Source: Ischnura elegans (lineage: Eukaryota > Arthropoda > Insecta > Odonata > Coenagrionidae). From it: a DNA stretch of 64,000 bases. The position numbers were made by a program, and so were the translations under genes. Below, one piece after another: positions 10,861 through 23,900 of this stretch (position 1 is the first letter of the stretch; each line of letters opens with the position of its first letter). The notes under the pieces are model-generated. The model was not told where the DNA came from, searched no databases, and worked only from the letters and a program-made list of their open reading frames with translations. The DNA is taken from contig NC_060246.1 in assembly GCF_921293095.1 (NCBI RefSeq), positions 113,192,941-113,256,940 on the forward strand, written 5' to 3'.

Positions 10861-12389
10861 TATTTTACTCCAGGCTTACGATTCAAGAAGACTTCAATGC
10901 CCCAATGCGCCCAAAAATGAGTTTTTAAAATGCCAGAGTCTCTACCGATTTTGGCTATACTTAAGCTAAATATTATGTTGTCCCGAAAGAATAAATAAAC
11001 CAGTTTAAATTTCGTTTTATTTTTCAAAAATGTGTAGAGTCATTATGTGTAAAATGTATATAATAATTAGCTTTCTACAAAACATATATCTATAATGTTT
11101 CATTAACCAATTTTTCAAGGTATATGATCAACCTTTAAATGCACGTACCATGGACAAATTTATCCCACGACAAAGCACATGCTTCCTCACAACGAAATCC
11201 ATATTTCTCGTAAGAGGCCGAGGCTCCGCACTTTAACTTGTGTGGATAAAACTAGAATAAACTCCGGTATATCCTATTTCAATGGAACTCAAATCAAAAA
11301 AAAAAACTATTCAAATTATAAATAACAATGATTAATTACAAGTAGAATGATTACACTATTTGCTATACCCACTGTTGTTACATTACACTGCTCACAAGAA
11401 AAATGTGCCAAAAATAGATCATAATTCTGTACTATTTATGTAAAACTCGACTATTTAAAAGCACAAGCTCCATCATCAAGGATCATCATCAATTAGAGTC
11501 GGTTATAGGCCCTTACAACTGATGCTATATTGCTCAAAACGGCTGGGTTAGGGGTAATGATGCGGAAAATTACCAAGCGATTGATTCCTTCCAACAGCTT
11601 CTTGTCTTACGCCGAACATTAACTTGTGGGTTCTACTCCTTCATCATTTGTCGCGAGGTAAAAAGTATATTTTAACAAAGTTTTTAAATATAGCGTGATA
11701 GGTTTATTACCATATATACTAGCCGATGATTTTGCTAAATTAATTCTGATTGATCATCTTGCGTCTATATAAACTAATAAATGTTGGAACTACTTCATTC
11801 ATGATTCAGAAGAAACTTGGAGTACTTTCAAAAGAAATTTTTTCTCTATGAATCCGAAGATCAATTTTGAACTTATTTGAAAATTTATAATGTAACTTGA
11901 TAATTCTAATTACAAAAAAATTGAAAATAAATTTCATTCAGCATTATATCATTGAAACAGAGAATTTTCTAACGATGAAATATGTCCTAATAGCCCCAGA
12001 GGTCGTCAAAATACATCAAATAAGAAAATAATAATTTAGAAAATATTAAAAGCAATTAATGGCTAATAAAGCTCCAGTTATTTGATTAAATATTCATACA
12101 AAGTATCAACATTATGCATGAATTCCCACTTATGCGATGGAGAGTGGATTAATTTGCGCTAAAGACGAACTTTTGGATGCACCAGAAAAATTAATGCTGT
12201 TATTTTAAAACGAGAAGTACAAGCTACAAGAAAGGAAACCAAACAGTAAAAGGTAAAAGTTTTCTCTGTGGTATTCACTGCGCTTGCATTCACATCTAAG
12301 TCATCCATAGTATTTTCCTTTCCTTATTCTCATATATTTTACTCGAAGAGCTAAAAATTCCCTTCAGAACCATTTCAAAAACTCCACAT
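10861..12389. other. AT-rich DNA, nothing recognised
   Basis: No coding or element signature that I can support. Confidence 0.5.
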
Positions 12390-12720
12390 GTTTAATTCTT
12401 CACGCGAATGCCCTCGTATTTTCCTCCGTCCCTGTGTATTTACGTCCCTTTTCACGCCCCAGCACACGTTGTGCTTCCTCTCTCTCTCTTCAGTCTCCGC
12501 GTCGTCCTTTATCACAGCGCGCCTTCACCGCAGGCCCCGATCTAACTTCCTCGCTCCGAGTATTCGCCGTCGTTAATTCACTCATTTTGGCCCGCCACAA
12601 AGGACGGAGCCCATTCATCGGGCCGTGCTTCCCCTGACTCTGATATGCATTCTGCGAACCGATTGTCAATTCACGCCCTAAACCACACACTTGAGCGGGC
12701 AGTCCCTCCATAATTTACCA
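12390..12720. other. Moderately GC-rich, pyrimidine-rich block
   Basis: A CT-rich strand with scattered CpG. Open frames of 62-73 codons overlap on both strands without a domain. Possibly regulatory. Confidence 0.3.
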
Positions 12721-12839
12721 AGCCAGCACTAGACGATGATGGAAGTTTTCAATTTCACGCGCAGTACCGAGAGGAAAGCCTCAAAATATGATCATTACTT
12801 AGCAAGGTGAACGTAATGGCGAATAAAATCAAATAATAT

Positions 12840-12885
12840 TAAGATACTACTAGTTTCGAGCTGCGTCGAAACTAGCAGTATCTTA
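12840..12885. repeat. Near-perfect 20-bp inverted repeat (hairpin)
   Basis: The arms at 12840-12859 and 12866-12885 are reverse complements with one mismatch, separated by a 6-nt loop GCTGCG. Read outward, each arm runs CGAAACTAG then (C/T)AGTATCTTA, so the site looks like two copies of one short tail joined head to head. GAAACTAG followed by an A/T-rich tail resembles the motif at 33636. It may be a remnant of a foldback or Penelope-like element. The family is inferred. Confidence 0.7.
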
Positions 12886-13160
12886 AAATAAATTGATGCA
12901 ATACCATAAAATTTTTCATAATACTATCGTTAACCAAAGCTAGTTTTCTAAGCATCTTGATGTAAGAGAATTGATAATATTTTTCATTAATTAAGAATAT
13001 AAAATATTTCATAGAAAAAAACTGGTTTACTGGACTATAAGACCAAGTAGCCTTGTAAGGACTATATAACCAGTTGTCTTGTATTAGCCAGAAATATGGG
13101 GAATATCAAAATGGGCTAAAATACTATTAGCTTTCGAAAATAAAATTTGAAGATGTATCC

Positions 13161-13430
13161 ATGGAGAGATTGAGGAGAATCCCTACGAACAACGAGCTAA
13201 AGGAGCTATAGACGGACCAAGATAATATAGCATAAATCAAAAGCAGAGGACTTAGGTGGGCATGTCAAGCGTGGACAAGAGGAGGTAATTATATATTATA
13301 GAACGGTATCAGAGGGCTTACCAAGAGAAAAATGAGCTATGGGATGACCACGGCTAAGCTGGGGAGATCAAATGAGAAAAAGGCACGATGAGGTTGTGAG
13401 CAAAAATCGAATGGATCTGCAAGATTGAAA
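13161..13430 (+). pseudogene. LINE ORF2 C-terminal fragment, degraded
   Basis: Conceptual translation gives MERLRRIPTNNELKEL, then IKSRGLRWACQAW, then KRKMSYGMTTAKLGRSNEKK. This follows the layout of the C-terminal region of many arthropod LINE reverse transcriptases: an N-x-E-L segment, an I-K-S-x-x-L-R-W-x-G-H-like segment, and a basic R/K-rich segment before a final W-x-D/E-Q-like region. In-frame stops interrupt it and the GH of the LRWAGH motif is changed. No upstream polymerase domain is present, so it is a dead, 5'-truncated fragment. The exact clade is not certain. Confidence 0.7.
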
Positions 13431-13439
13431 AAAAATGAC

Positions 13440-15839
13440 GGGGAGTGGTTTGTGAGGCCAAAAACACTTGCTTTGAGGTTTGAGTGTCCTAATATGCAAT
13501 TGGAGAGATGCAAAGTGGCAAGCAAGTTTTTGAGCAGTAAAATTAAAATCATAATTTTTCTGCTGGCTTTGCCAGTAAGGTTTACCCCATTATTACGTTT
13601 CAAATATTAATAGTTTATAAAAAAAATAATGGCGAGACAGTTTAATGCACTTTAGAGCTTAAGTCTCCAGTCGGTTCAATTTATTTACCATACGCACAGT
13701 TTTTTTTATATTTCAAAGTTCTCTATTTTTTCTATAAGCCTTGGTTTGAGCAGCAAAAAATACCTTAGTTATATAAGTAATAGATTTAATAGTTCTCCAT
13801 AGTATTTTTTCTCATCAAAAATCATACTTATATTTTTAATATTTTTCCACTAGCGTGATTATTTCCCCTTCCCCTCTACTTTTTGAAAATATTTTGAACT
13901 GAAGCTTCTAAATGTCTCTCGTTTTTTATGCTTTATTTGACTCATAATGATCACATTAAATACATTTTATTCATAATGGGTGATCAAATTCAGTGGTCTG
14001 ATACCAGTCGTTCTATAATTTTGCTGTAGCAAAGAAAAGGAAATTTTGTAATTTTTTCCAGATTGGGACTAATGCAACACTCACACTCTCTATCTCACAA
14101 AAAACCGAAGAGAACTAGTTTACTAATTCTTTTTAATAAGAAATAGACACTTTTTGGCATTTCCGACACCAATGTTACCAGGGTAGAGCATTTTAAACCC
14201 TTGCAATGCGTCAACCACCTAAATATGTTATCCCACGGATAGGTTTATCTTAAGTATCTTTACTTCTCTACCCCCACCTCTCTCGCGCAGTACTCACCCC
14301 AAACTTGTACCCGAATATTCTTCCCCCAACCAGTCTCTCTCACAATTATGATTCGTCTGCCACTCAACTTCCTCGCCTCTCCACTCCCACCTTCCCAGGA
14401 GTAAAAATCATGCTTCAAGAGAATCTCACCCTCACTCAAACTGATCTCATTACTCTGTCGCCAACAATCCATTTCCTTCCCTTCTTCACAGCACACGTCA
14501 TCACAAAACTATCGACCCATTTCAGCTGCACGTTTCCAACCCTAACACTAAGTCTCTTGATACATTAGCACATATTCAAGCACAGTTGTACACCTCCCCC
14601 AATTTTCCACCGTTTCCCTACCGACCAAGGCCACAAGCTATTTGCCGATTTTCAGTAATAAGACTCTTTATTCGGTCATGGGTACACTTATGAATTTTTC
14701 TTCAAATGATTCAAAAGAAATTTTAAAAGCAACGGAACAACCACAATGGAAATAAAAACATCCTTGAAAATCTTCAATTATAAAAAGTAAAATTAATTTA
14801 TATAAAAACCTACCGGTGATTCTCGCGCTATTGGCACTTTTCATGGGTGATGTATCTTCGAGCGCTTAGCCAAAAGTATTTTCAAAAAGATTTCTCGGAT
14901 TTCACCATTTTGTAACTGAAAAATTAATTCCTTAGTAAAAGATTCAATTGCAAACTTATCAATCTTATTACCCTATTAATGCACATCACCGACATAAAGA
15001 TGATTCGATGCAATGTAATAAAATTGCATGAAAAGGGAGAATAGTGATGAACTTTTTGGATAAATATAATATTTTTCAAGCCAGTAGTTGCAAGATAATT
15101 TAAAGAAAAATGAAAAAATAGCACGACCCATGCACATAAAGAGCTATGATGAACAAAGTGATGACATTTTTAAAGTCATAATTTTTTAGATTTTTCTTTA
15201 AAATTAATAAATGATTGAATTCGACTCATGATACACCAATACACATGATGAGGTCTGCAAAATACTTTGGCACTTACATCTAATATGTCATCGAATTTTT
15301 ACAGCAAAAAAATCCTTACTCCCGCTTCCAGCGTAGAATTATTCCCAAACGACAGGAGAAATATTATTTAATGGAAAGCACACCTGTCTATGTTTCATAT
15401 CATAATATTTTTCATCAATTTTGTGAGCAAGAGTCCTCACACCCGTGGAGAAGCACATCCAACTGTTGGTACATTCACATTCTTGTAAACATGAGCCGAT
15501 GATTGAATGGAATTGAATATTGAAAATTATTCCCGAAATCTTTTTAGTTCGTCGTTCTTATAATTAATCGTTGTTAAAATGGTTTACTAAAAACTTATTC
15601 ATAGATATTTCATACGAAAATATCATTCTTATGAATAAAAATGATTCATAATTTGTATTTTTTACCATTTATCCAATTTCCTTTTATTACCAAAGATTTT
15701 GATAACAGTACTCCTTCAATTTATCATCAATCAATGTTTCTTGGGACGAGAAATTCGTAAGGCAGTTTGTCAGACAAAAACTGATATTATTTCCTTTGCA
15801 GGATAAATTGCCAGCAGGGTGGCATGTCTGAGAAATAAG
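13440..15839. other. AT-rich sequence with a pyrimidine-rich patch
   Basis: No gene recognised. A CT-rich stretch at about 14260-14600 gives overlapping open frames on both strands (78 and 87 codons) that look compositional. Confidence 0.45.
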
Positions 15840-16400
15840 CCCCTGGTTCTCAATAACCTGTTCGACGGGAATGTACATTGCTCGAGATTCTGTCAGGACG
15901 ACTGCTATCCAAGTCGTCACTCGCAACGTCCCATGCAACGCAAATCATCCCCTTTCGAGCCGCATAAAAGGCAATAGAGCAGCGTACGTACGTCACAAAA
16001 AGGGGCACTCACAGAGAGCAATTACTCGTCGACGCCGACACTCATTGCGTACAATGGCGCCTGCAAATCCCCATCAAGATCCCCCTGCGTTGCGTATGCC
16101 CGCGTCGCCGTGGTGACCACCTTTCATAGCGAACACAGTTGCAGCACGAAGACTACTTCCCCCCCCCTCTCCCTCGCCTGCCGTGTCTGGAGCCATTGCA
16201 TCCCCCTAGAATTCAACGTGGAATTCCAAGTGGAATCTTGTACAAGGGTTTTCGCTCAACGGGAATCATTGAGAGGGGAGTCTGTGGCATGGGGTGCAGT
16301 TTTAATTAAAGAAAAATTCCGGAGCATGCTGGCGACGCATGAAGCAAAGGAATGGCTGGGTGAATGCGAATTCAACTCAATACCCACACAGTCTTAACTA
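15840..16400. other. Moderately CpG-rich block
   Basis: Raised CpG content with a TACGTACGTCA stretch near 15985-15995. Open frames of 81 and 95 codons on the plus strand have no domain. Possibly regulatory. Confidence 0.3.
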
Positions 16401-17257
16401 CTCTCATATCCTTGGTGAGCCTCGCACGGAAATTAACAGTTGGAAATGGGTGAACCTCATGACGCCAGGGTAGATTTTCCTACATAAAAAATCTACTCTG
16501 AAATATTTCCAAATGAAAGGTGAGCTCTTTGAAATCAGTTTCTAAAGGGTGTACATTCAAAGAAATTATTCAGCCATTAATGAAATTCGCAGCAAAGCTT
16601 GATTTGAGTAAATTGATTCATCACTTGTACCTTCAGTATGATAATCACTGATAGAAATTAACAGAACAAAACAATAAATTTCCTTAAATTGTTGATCATA
16701 AAACTTGTAATCATTGATTAATTAAAATTGCGCACTTTAATCCATGGATGCCTTTCATTGTAGGGTAGAGGCTAAATATGAAGCATAGAAAATATATTGA
16801 GGATTAAAAAAATATTTCCCATGGTACACTTGGCGTACACTAACAAATGGCGACTTGAAGTTCTCACATTTTATTCATGATAAAATTGCTTACAACGGAA
16901 TGCTAACTACTTCTCCTGATTTTGAAAAGTATGAGCATGACATTTGCAACATCGTCGACTCGTCTAACCAGGAAATCCGGCTAAGAACATAGAACTATGC
17001 ATAATAAATATTCAAGAAAGAAATAAAAATATGACAGTTAAGTGCTTTGCGTCCAAGAGAATGATTTGTTGCCAATATCAGCGTTGGTAAATGCGTGAGC
17101 TTTGTAAATTACAAGAAATCTGGCATTTAAGAAATTTAAATATTTCAATTCTAAATTAAGCAAAAATACTAAAAAGTAGCAAAACTCTTCAGCCAATTCC
17201 TGAAGTCGTGATAAATTATGACAGTATCATATATTTCCCATGCGACGAAACGGATAC
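16401..17257. other. AT-rich DNA, nothing recognised
   Basis: No supported feature. Confidence 0.5.
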
Positions 17258-17462
17258 CTTTTTGGAAAGTGGATTACCATGAACTAAATCAACGAGAGGC
17301 AAATGAAACAAAGTTCAAGAAATTTTAAAAGCATTCGCGAGAAAGCGGTTTCACGGAAATTGTTTCGTTCAGATGCTTACTATACACAAATACTCCGTTT
17401 TGGATTGCTAAGAACACTATGTCAACGGAGATGGCTTTTTATTCTACGGCAACGAGGTTACT
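17258..17462 (+). repeat. Diverged direct duplication, copy 1
   Basis: Matches 18405-18615 in the same orientation. Shared landmarks include TTTTTGGAAAGTGGATT, AAGTTCA(A/G)GAAAT, GCGAGAAAGC, TCGTTC(A/G)GATGCTTACTATA, ATACT(C/T)CGTTTTGGA and an ending with GGC..C.(A/G)CGAGG. By eye roughly three quarters of positions agree, with small indels. There is no protein-coding signal and no transposon ends. Confidence 0.75.
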
Positions 17463-18404
17463 GCAGGGACAAATAAGATCAAAGAGGTAAAAGAGGACGT
17501 TAATGGAAATGTACTTACTGATTGCTATTCTCGCTTCGCACTGCTCATTTTCACATTAAAAGTTACCATGCAACATCGGGGGCTCTGTATTTTGAATGAA
17601 GCACAAACCTTTTCAACGAGTCTTTTCTCGCCAATACTATTCCTAAATATCTTTCTGCTGTCCCGTAAATAAGTTATTTCTTTATCTATGTCTCATAAAA
17701 GATTTATATAAGAAGTAAGATTAGATTTTACATTCATATACGCATAGCTTACCTGAAGAAATTATAAAACAAGAAGTAATTTATGCTCGAATAGAGCAAA
17801 AAATGAAACAAAGTTTGCCTTAAACAAAACTTGGTAGCTCAAAAGTAAAGTTGACGCGTAATCAGACTTAAATATTTGTTTAAAAAAATAAATTTCCTGT
17901 GCTACTGGTGTGGTACGTGAATTTGGTGAATTGGTGAATTACCTAAAATGCACGTTAAGTTATTCAGGAGCAGATATCGTTGATAAAAACACGTGTACAA
18001 CCATTTTCACGATATCGTATATAATATAAACTATTAATCTGATATCCATATTCTCATGAACTACAAAAAATCAACTTTTGAAATAATTTCTCTTTTCAAC
18101 GCAATATTTTTCCTAATTAAATTTGAGATGAAATATCTTTCCATAAATAAAGACTATGCCCAGATGAGGCACCTCATTAAGCAAACAAAAAATAGGAATT
18201 AATTTAAAAATGGAATATTCTATGCCACCAAATTTTTTATAGGCAATCAATTCGATGGTAAGGGCTTAAAATGGTATGACATCCTGAGAACGATGTTCAA
18301 TGACACTCGTTCTATACTAAAGGGCCAATGAATGAGCCACCTGGTTAGCACATGAAAAGAACAGGTTACAGCAAAGAGTAGGAGAGAGATATTCTTCACA
18401 GTTA
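17463..18404. other. AT-rich spacer between duplicated blocks
   Basis: No gene or element recognised. Confidence 0.5.
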
Positions 18405-18615
18405 TCTTTTTTGGAAGTGGATTTTCATGAGTCAAATCAGCGGAGGGATGAATTAAAAAAAAGTTCAGGAAATGAACAAAAAAATGGCGAGAAAGCAAGT
18501 TCATGGAGGATCTTTCGTTCGGATGCTTACTATATGTGAATACTTCGTTTTGGACCGCTAAGAGCTCCGTGGAAATGGAGCTCTGGTTTTTCATTCGCCG
18601 GCAGCAGCGAGGCTA
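18405..18615 (+). repeat. Diverged direct duplication, copy 2
   Basis: Partner of 17258-17462, about 1.15 kb downstream. The duplication ends near GCAGCGAGG, after which the sequence is unrelated to that following copy 1. Confidence 0.75.
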
Positions 18616-19617
18616 ATTAATTGTTGTGGAAGAGCAATCGTCCCTTCAGCTCGACGCGATATTCAGAGCAATCCGTGCGGAACTCTTCTGGGGCACTTGT
18701 CGCCGTTTAATTTACCCAACAATGGACGGGAGGAGAGTGGGGAACGATCGTCTCCACGAGACGCGAAGTTTTGGGAGGAAAACAGGTTCATTTTGGAGGA
18801 AAATATTCGTTTATTATGCACAAATAACGGGACAGATAATGATGAACGCTGAACTAAAAATGAATTAAAAACATACCAAAAGAACCCTTCCGCGAAAATT
18901 GAAAGCGAATTGATCCTTTAGAAGAAATATTTTCACAACCAGTCGTCCATTTATAGAACGGAATATCTTTCTCCACAATTTCCAGCTAACGAACCGTTTG
19001 AAGGTAGTACTTAAAAATATATATATTTCCCTAGAGCAAAATAATTGTGCTTTCTTGCTGTAATAGTTAGAGACATGAGGATAAATTAGAGAGCATAAAT
19101 ACGAGCGATATTATGTTCATTTTTTATAAATAGTATTTCTTATTCACTACGAAACATCTTTTTCTCAAACTTCATTTCATTTAGAGAAAATACTGCTGTT
19201 AAAAATACTTTTCACTCATTACGGTACATGTTTATGTTAGACAAGCTTAGAACCAAATTTGACCAAATTTTAATACCATACTCATTACTTATATATGAAA
19301 GGAACTTGAATTTTCTTAAAAAGGAAGCCTAAAATCGAAAGTCAGTGGATGGAATCAAGCTAAACTCATGATGGCATGAAATTTATCTCATTTTATGACC
19401 ACCTAGATTCAACGAAAACAAATTTTATTCAAAGTAACTCAATGAAAAATCATAAAATACACATTAGTTAAAACAACGTTACGCAGTTTACAAAATGATT
19501 TCCCACAATTTTTTAAGTGGCACATTCACAATCCAACAAGAAATAAAAATTATTTGGAAGTAAGTGTACATGTAATGGCAGTAATGACTTGATGGAACCA
19601 CTTGAAACACTCAGGTA
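18616..19617. other. Mostly AT-rich DNA, nothing recognised
   Basis: An 80-codon open frame at 18626-18868 (+) has no recognisable domain. No supported gene. Confidence 0.45.
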
Positions 19618-19855
19618 TTAACCTTCCATTGGGCGCAATGGGTCTGAAAGGCACAGGGCGAGTCTTTTTTTTTTAATTTCTCCGTTCCACTAGGCAGCAT
19701 TGACCCTATGCGCTTATAGTAGATTTCTGTTTTGACACACTCTATGCAACCTTTTATTTTTCGCATTTATACCGACAGATCAGTGGCGTATTATTCATCA
19801 TAAATAGCAAAATAGTGGCAAAATAGAGCAAAATAAAAGCATTATTAGAAAAACA

Positions 19856-19926
19856 AGATAGAAAAATAAAAAAACTGATTTCATAGCATTCACAGATAGA
19901 AAAAAAACTGATTTCATAGAATTCAC
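19856..19926 (+). repeat. Two-copy tandem repeat (38 and 33 bp)
   Basis: Two adjacent units, AGATAGAAAAA... to CTGATTTCATAG(C/A)ATTCAC, at 19856-19893 and 19894-19926. They differ by a 5-bp length change in the A-rich part and one substitution. They lie inside the piggyBac-type element. Confidence 0.8.
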
Positions 19927-20519
19927 ATGCTAAAATAAATTGCATTTAATAATGGTTAATAGCCTAGAGAGGACATTAAATTAAACCTTGTTGGATTGGT
20001 CCGGGGCCGTATGACGGCATATACATAGCAAATAAGACATCATCACTTGCCCGTTGATATAAGGCTGAACTTTACCAGGAGTAGGGTGTTTAAATACGTT
20101 TTATAGTGTCAGAAATCTCGTCTCTAATCCATTTTGTTCCTTTTTATCCGAGCTCTAATTTGGTTTAATGATCATATTTTAAATACTATTTTATCTATTT
20201 TTATTGCTGTTCTTTATTTGAGGCTAAATTATGCAATCAAGATGTTCTTTATAATTTTTACTAAGACTTTTTTTTAATGTCACATGCATGCACTCTTTTA
20301 AGTTTACTTAAATTTTTTACACTGTTTTAAATTCAACTTTTACTATTGAGAAGAATGAGTTTTATCTGCTGTGTAATTTTTAAAATTTTATCATGATTTA
20401 CATCCATGCTATAATTTCAGGTTTCTAAATTTATTTATTCAACATATTCATTTATCTTATAAACTCGTTTAACTATATATTTATTTATTTCTATTAATTT
20501 CATTGCTATATGCTCTGAT

Positions 20520-20790
20520 GGATATTCTACTGGAGGCAACCAGTTCTGCCCGTAGGTGTTGGGGAAAGAGGGTGTTATGTTATAACCTGCCTCCTGTCTT
20601 GGCTAAATCAGCACAAGAACATGACAATTTCTATCGGCCTGCGCGCAGAATAAGGACATATATTAAGCGCTATTGTTTTGCTGATACTTGAACTGAATAT
20701 TCTGTAAAAGATCCCTGGCCCCGGGGAAGAGGGGGCCGGATTGTGGCCTCACCAGGACCAGGTTGAATAAAACGATTAAAAAAAATCATT
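20520..20790 (+). mobile_element. Possible nested retroelement tail, A-rich 3' end
   Basis: A GC-richer segment inside the AT-rich piggyBac-type element. A 62-codon open frame at 20503-20691 has no recognised domain. It is followed by a CCCCGGGGAAGAGGGGGCC block and the end GAATAAAACGATTAAAAAAAA. The arrangement of an ORF remnant, a short 3' region and an A-rich end resembles a 5'-truncated LINE. I could not identify target duplications, so this is weak. Confidence 0.3.
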
Positions 20791-20944
20791 TACGTGTCCG
20801 TTTACATTAATAGTGGTGATTTAAACTTTAAAGGTGTACCACTCAGCCATGCTAAGAGTTCATGATGTTTTTCCATATCTGTGCCTATCAGGCACATTGC
20901 GCCTGAACTCAGAAATTCCAATATTGCGCCTGACGAAAGGTTAA

Positions 20945-23900
20945 GAGCAAATACAAAAGATCTGCACGGTGTTTATTAACATCATTTTATTATATGCTGA
21001 GAAAAACTAGTGGCCTATTAAATTAATAGTTCCACTCACAAATCAAATCAAAAGCTCTTCAAAAACCAATATTAAACCCACTGCTTTCATCTTTTTTGCA
21101 ATTAAAATGGGTCGGAATGAAAATGCCATTTGCTAAAAACAGCTTTCAATAATTTTATTGGATCATCCTTTAGACCATTTAATCCATATCAAACATTAAA
21201 AGTGTGGCTTTCAGAGGATATTTTTCATTAAGTTTCCATAACCTTCCCTCATTGCAATTTTTCAAACATTGACACTTCTTTCTTCGTATACAAAATATTT
21301 GTATACCGATTTGCTGTCAATTGTCGGACCAGATTTCCGCATTTCATATATGCTTTAAAAACTGCCTGAAGGCCTTCTGTTAATAAAAAGACAAGAAAAA
21401 CGAAGGAGAAGGAAAAATACTACCATATTTGTGACTGCGGTTTATCAATGCATTAAAAAAGTACGAGGAAAAATATCATTCTTCAAGATTTGTAATTTAC
21501 GAGAAAAAAATAAAAATATAGTTTTTCAGAGCGCGAAAAATATCTTAGAGTTGAAAATTCACATGATTAAATTCTACCATTTTATTTACTTTTTTAAAAA
21601 AATCCTCCTTTAAAGATTCATTGCCTGTAGAGGACTAATTTAGCATAAAAAGGCATAATTTTATGCAAATATTTCGAGACTGAAGTACAAAAATAACAAA
21701 TGTAAAATGGAGTTAAATGAGTAAGTTTGTGATTTCATATGACAAAGCTGTAAAAATGGAAGGTTAATGTGTAAAATAAAATCTTAAAAACTTAGTAGGA
21801 AAAAATTTTGCAATATAACATTATATCCCGCAAATTTTGGGGAAATGAATTGGAGTAGCAAAAATAAAATCAAGAATTTCTTAAAATGTTGTCAGTGTTG
21901 ATTTTACCTGTTTCATCACACAAAAAAAGTATTTAAATCAAACCCGAATAGATTATTTGGAAAACTACATATTCGTAAACTTTAAAGGTTGAGTATGTAG
22001 AGGCGCAGACAATCGAGAGTTATCTGAAAATCTCTAGCAAAAGTATTCCGAAGCAAATGTATTCATATTTCCCTGGGGCCCTCTCTAACTACAATTGATA
22101 ATATCACGTACAAATTATGAATAAATATGATATTATATCTGTATGATAATACATGCCGTTGTTATTTTACTTCCTGTATATAAAAACATTAATCGCAGTG
22201 CATGGAAAAAGTACGAACTTAGATTTAATCTTAACACGAAAAAAGTAGAGAACATTGTTGATAAAAATATTACAAAGTTTCTTAAGGTATTCTGCCCTCA
22301 CCAGAATTATGCCTTACATATTGTCTGATGCATTGTAGGGGGAGGATATTCGAGGTGGTTGGGGTGCTGTGACGTTGGTTGTAGGGGGATGGGAGGGCGA
22401 ATTGGTGGAGGATGAGCCGTGGACACAAGGGTAGAGAGAGCACCGCTGTCCAGCCTACGAATGAATGGCAGACCTATGACGAGGATCATTTGTCAACCAA
22501 GTTATTTCGGAGGAATGCTCAGAGCCAACATGTCAAATTATTTTTCCGGGCGAAAGTAGGAGATGGAAACATTGTGGGGGGAACCCCATGCAGAAACATT
22601 AATGAATTGATCATGATTTGACTAATCGAGTAGCTAAAAGAACATTCCAACTCACAAAAAGCTCTAATTGCAAGTGCATGTCAACAGTCATCAAATTTGT
22701 TGTGAAAGCTGGAAATTGTTAAAATACAGCGGGCAGGGTCAGCGATTTTATTTATTTTTACCCTTTTCAATTAATCTGCATGAGGTAATTAAATCGAAGC
22801 CCATCAATCAAAAATTTTATTCGAGTATGAGGTCATATTCATTCGCAGATTGATTCACGTCCTACGTTGCTAACTCGTTTGTTTCAATTATAAAATAAAA
22901 CCAGAAGAATGGCGTGCTTTTGGGCTGGGAAAAAAGTGAGCTCTTTTTTCTGGAATTTTTCATTTGCGGCACGAGGAATTTTTCGATGGAATTTTAAATC
23001 CCGTTACCGTGTATTTTTTTTACCCAATGTATCCCTAAACACTGTGGGTATGAAGAATTGCAGTATGCCCAAAATTATTTTCCAACTGATGGCATTCACG
23101 TCAAACAATTTCGGGAACGAAAAAAATGTAGTATTTTAAAAACACTTTCCTAATACCATGAGCAGTTTAAAATACGTCAACGTACGTATTCCCAAATGCA
23201 ATGAAAAAATCGAGCGTTTGGTGGCCTGATAAAAATTCTAGAGTCACCAAAAAATTGCTAATACTTGTTAACAGTTCATTCTGCACAACAAATATTGATA
23301 ATTTCTTATTGATTACTGATGATGGTTTACGATATAAACAAAGTAAAGTTTGTTTAAAAAATAAATCACTAGGTGCTATGCGTAGGGAGTACTATTACAA
23401 CATCGAAAATACCCAAAAGCTGGATGCTAAAACTCCTAATAGAATCGAATGATCTTTGATCGAGTTGAACATAAATTTTTATGACGCAAGAAGTCTTAGA
23501 AGTCCCAAGTGTTTTTCCTGGCATTAAACGTGTTATCAGTCATGGCATCAGTCTATGATATATGATATTTTAGGAAATTTAAACAGACAATATTTTTAAT
23601 TTCAAAAATAATCATGAGTGCAGTAAAATTAAAATAAGGTTTTTTTTCAAATATTACGGTTCTATCACGAGAGAATATCATTTATGCTAATTATCAAGGT
23701 TATCTATAACACATTTCTACTAATAATATTTAGCATGTAGCTATGAGATGTCCAAAGCTATCATTTCACAGTTCCCTAACGAGGTCCTCAAGTCCGCATA
23801 CTTAACGGTTTAACAACTACTTAGTTTAACAACTAGTGGTTGGACTACGCCACCTTGCATGGTTTTAAGCGTGGAAATCGCTGGAGAATAATAAAGATGG

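Larger units (their letters stand above)
19618..20944. mobile_element. Non-autonomous piggyBac-type transposon, about 1.3 kb
   Basis: TTAA at 19618-19621 and at 20941-20944 flank inverted ends. The left end reads CCTTCCATTGGGCGCAAT and the right end, read inward from the minus strand, CCTTTCGTCAGGCGCAAT. They agree at most positions including GGCGCAAT. TTAA targets with C-starting terminal repeats are the hallmark of piggyBac transposons. Small palindromes sit near both ends: CCATTG..CAATGG at 19626-19641 and GTGCCT..AGGCAC near 20881-20895. The interior is AT-rich with no transposase. It contains a two-copy tandem repeat (19856-19926) and a GC-richer, A-tailed segment (about 20520-20790) that may be a nested insertion. 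Confidence 0.65.
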
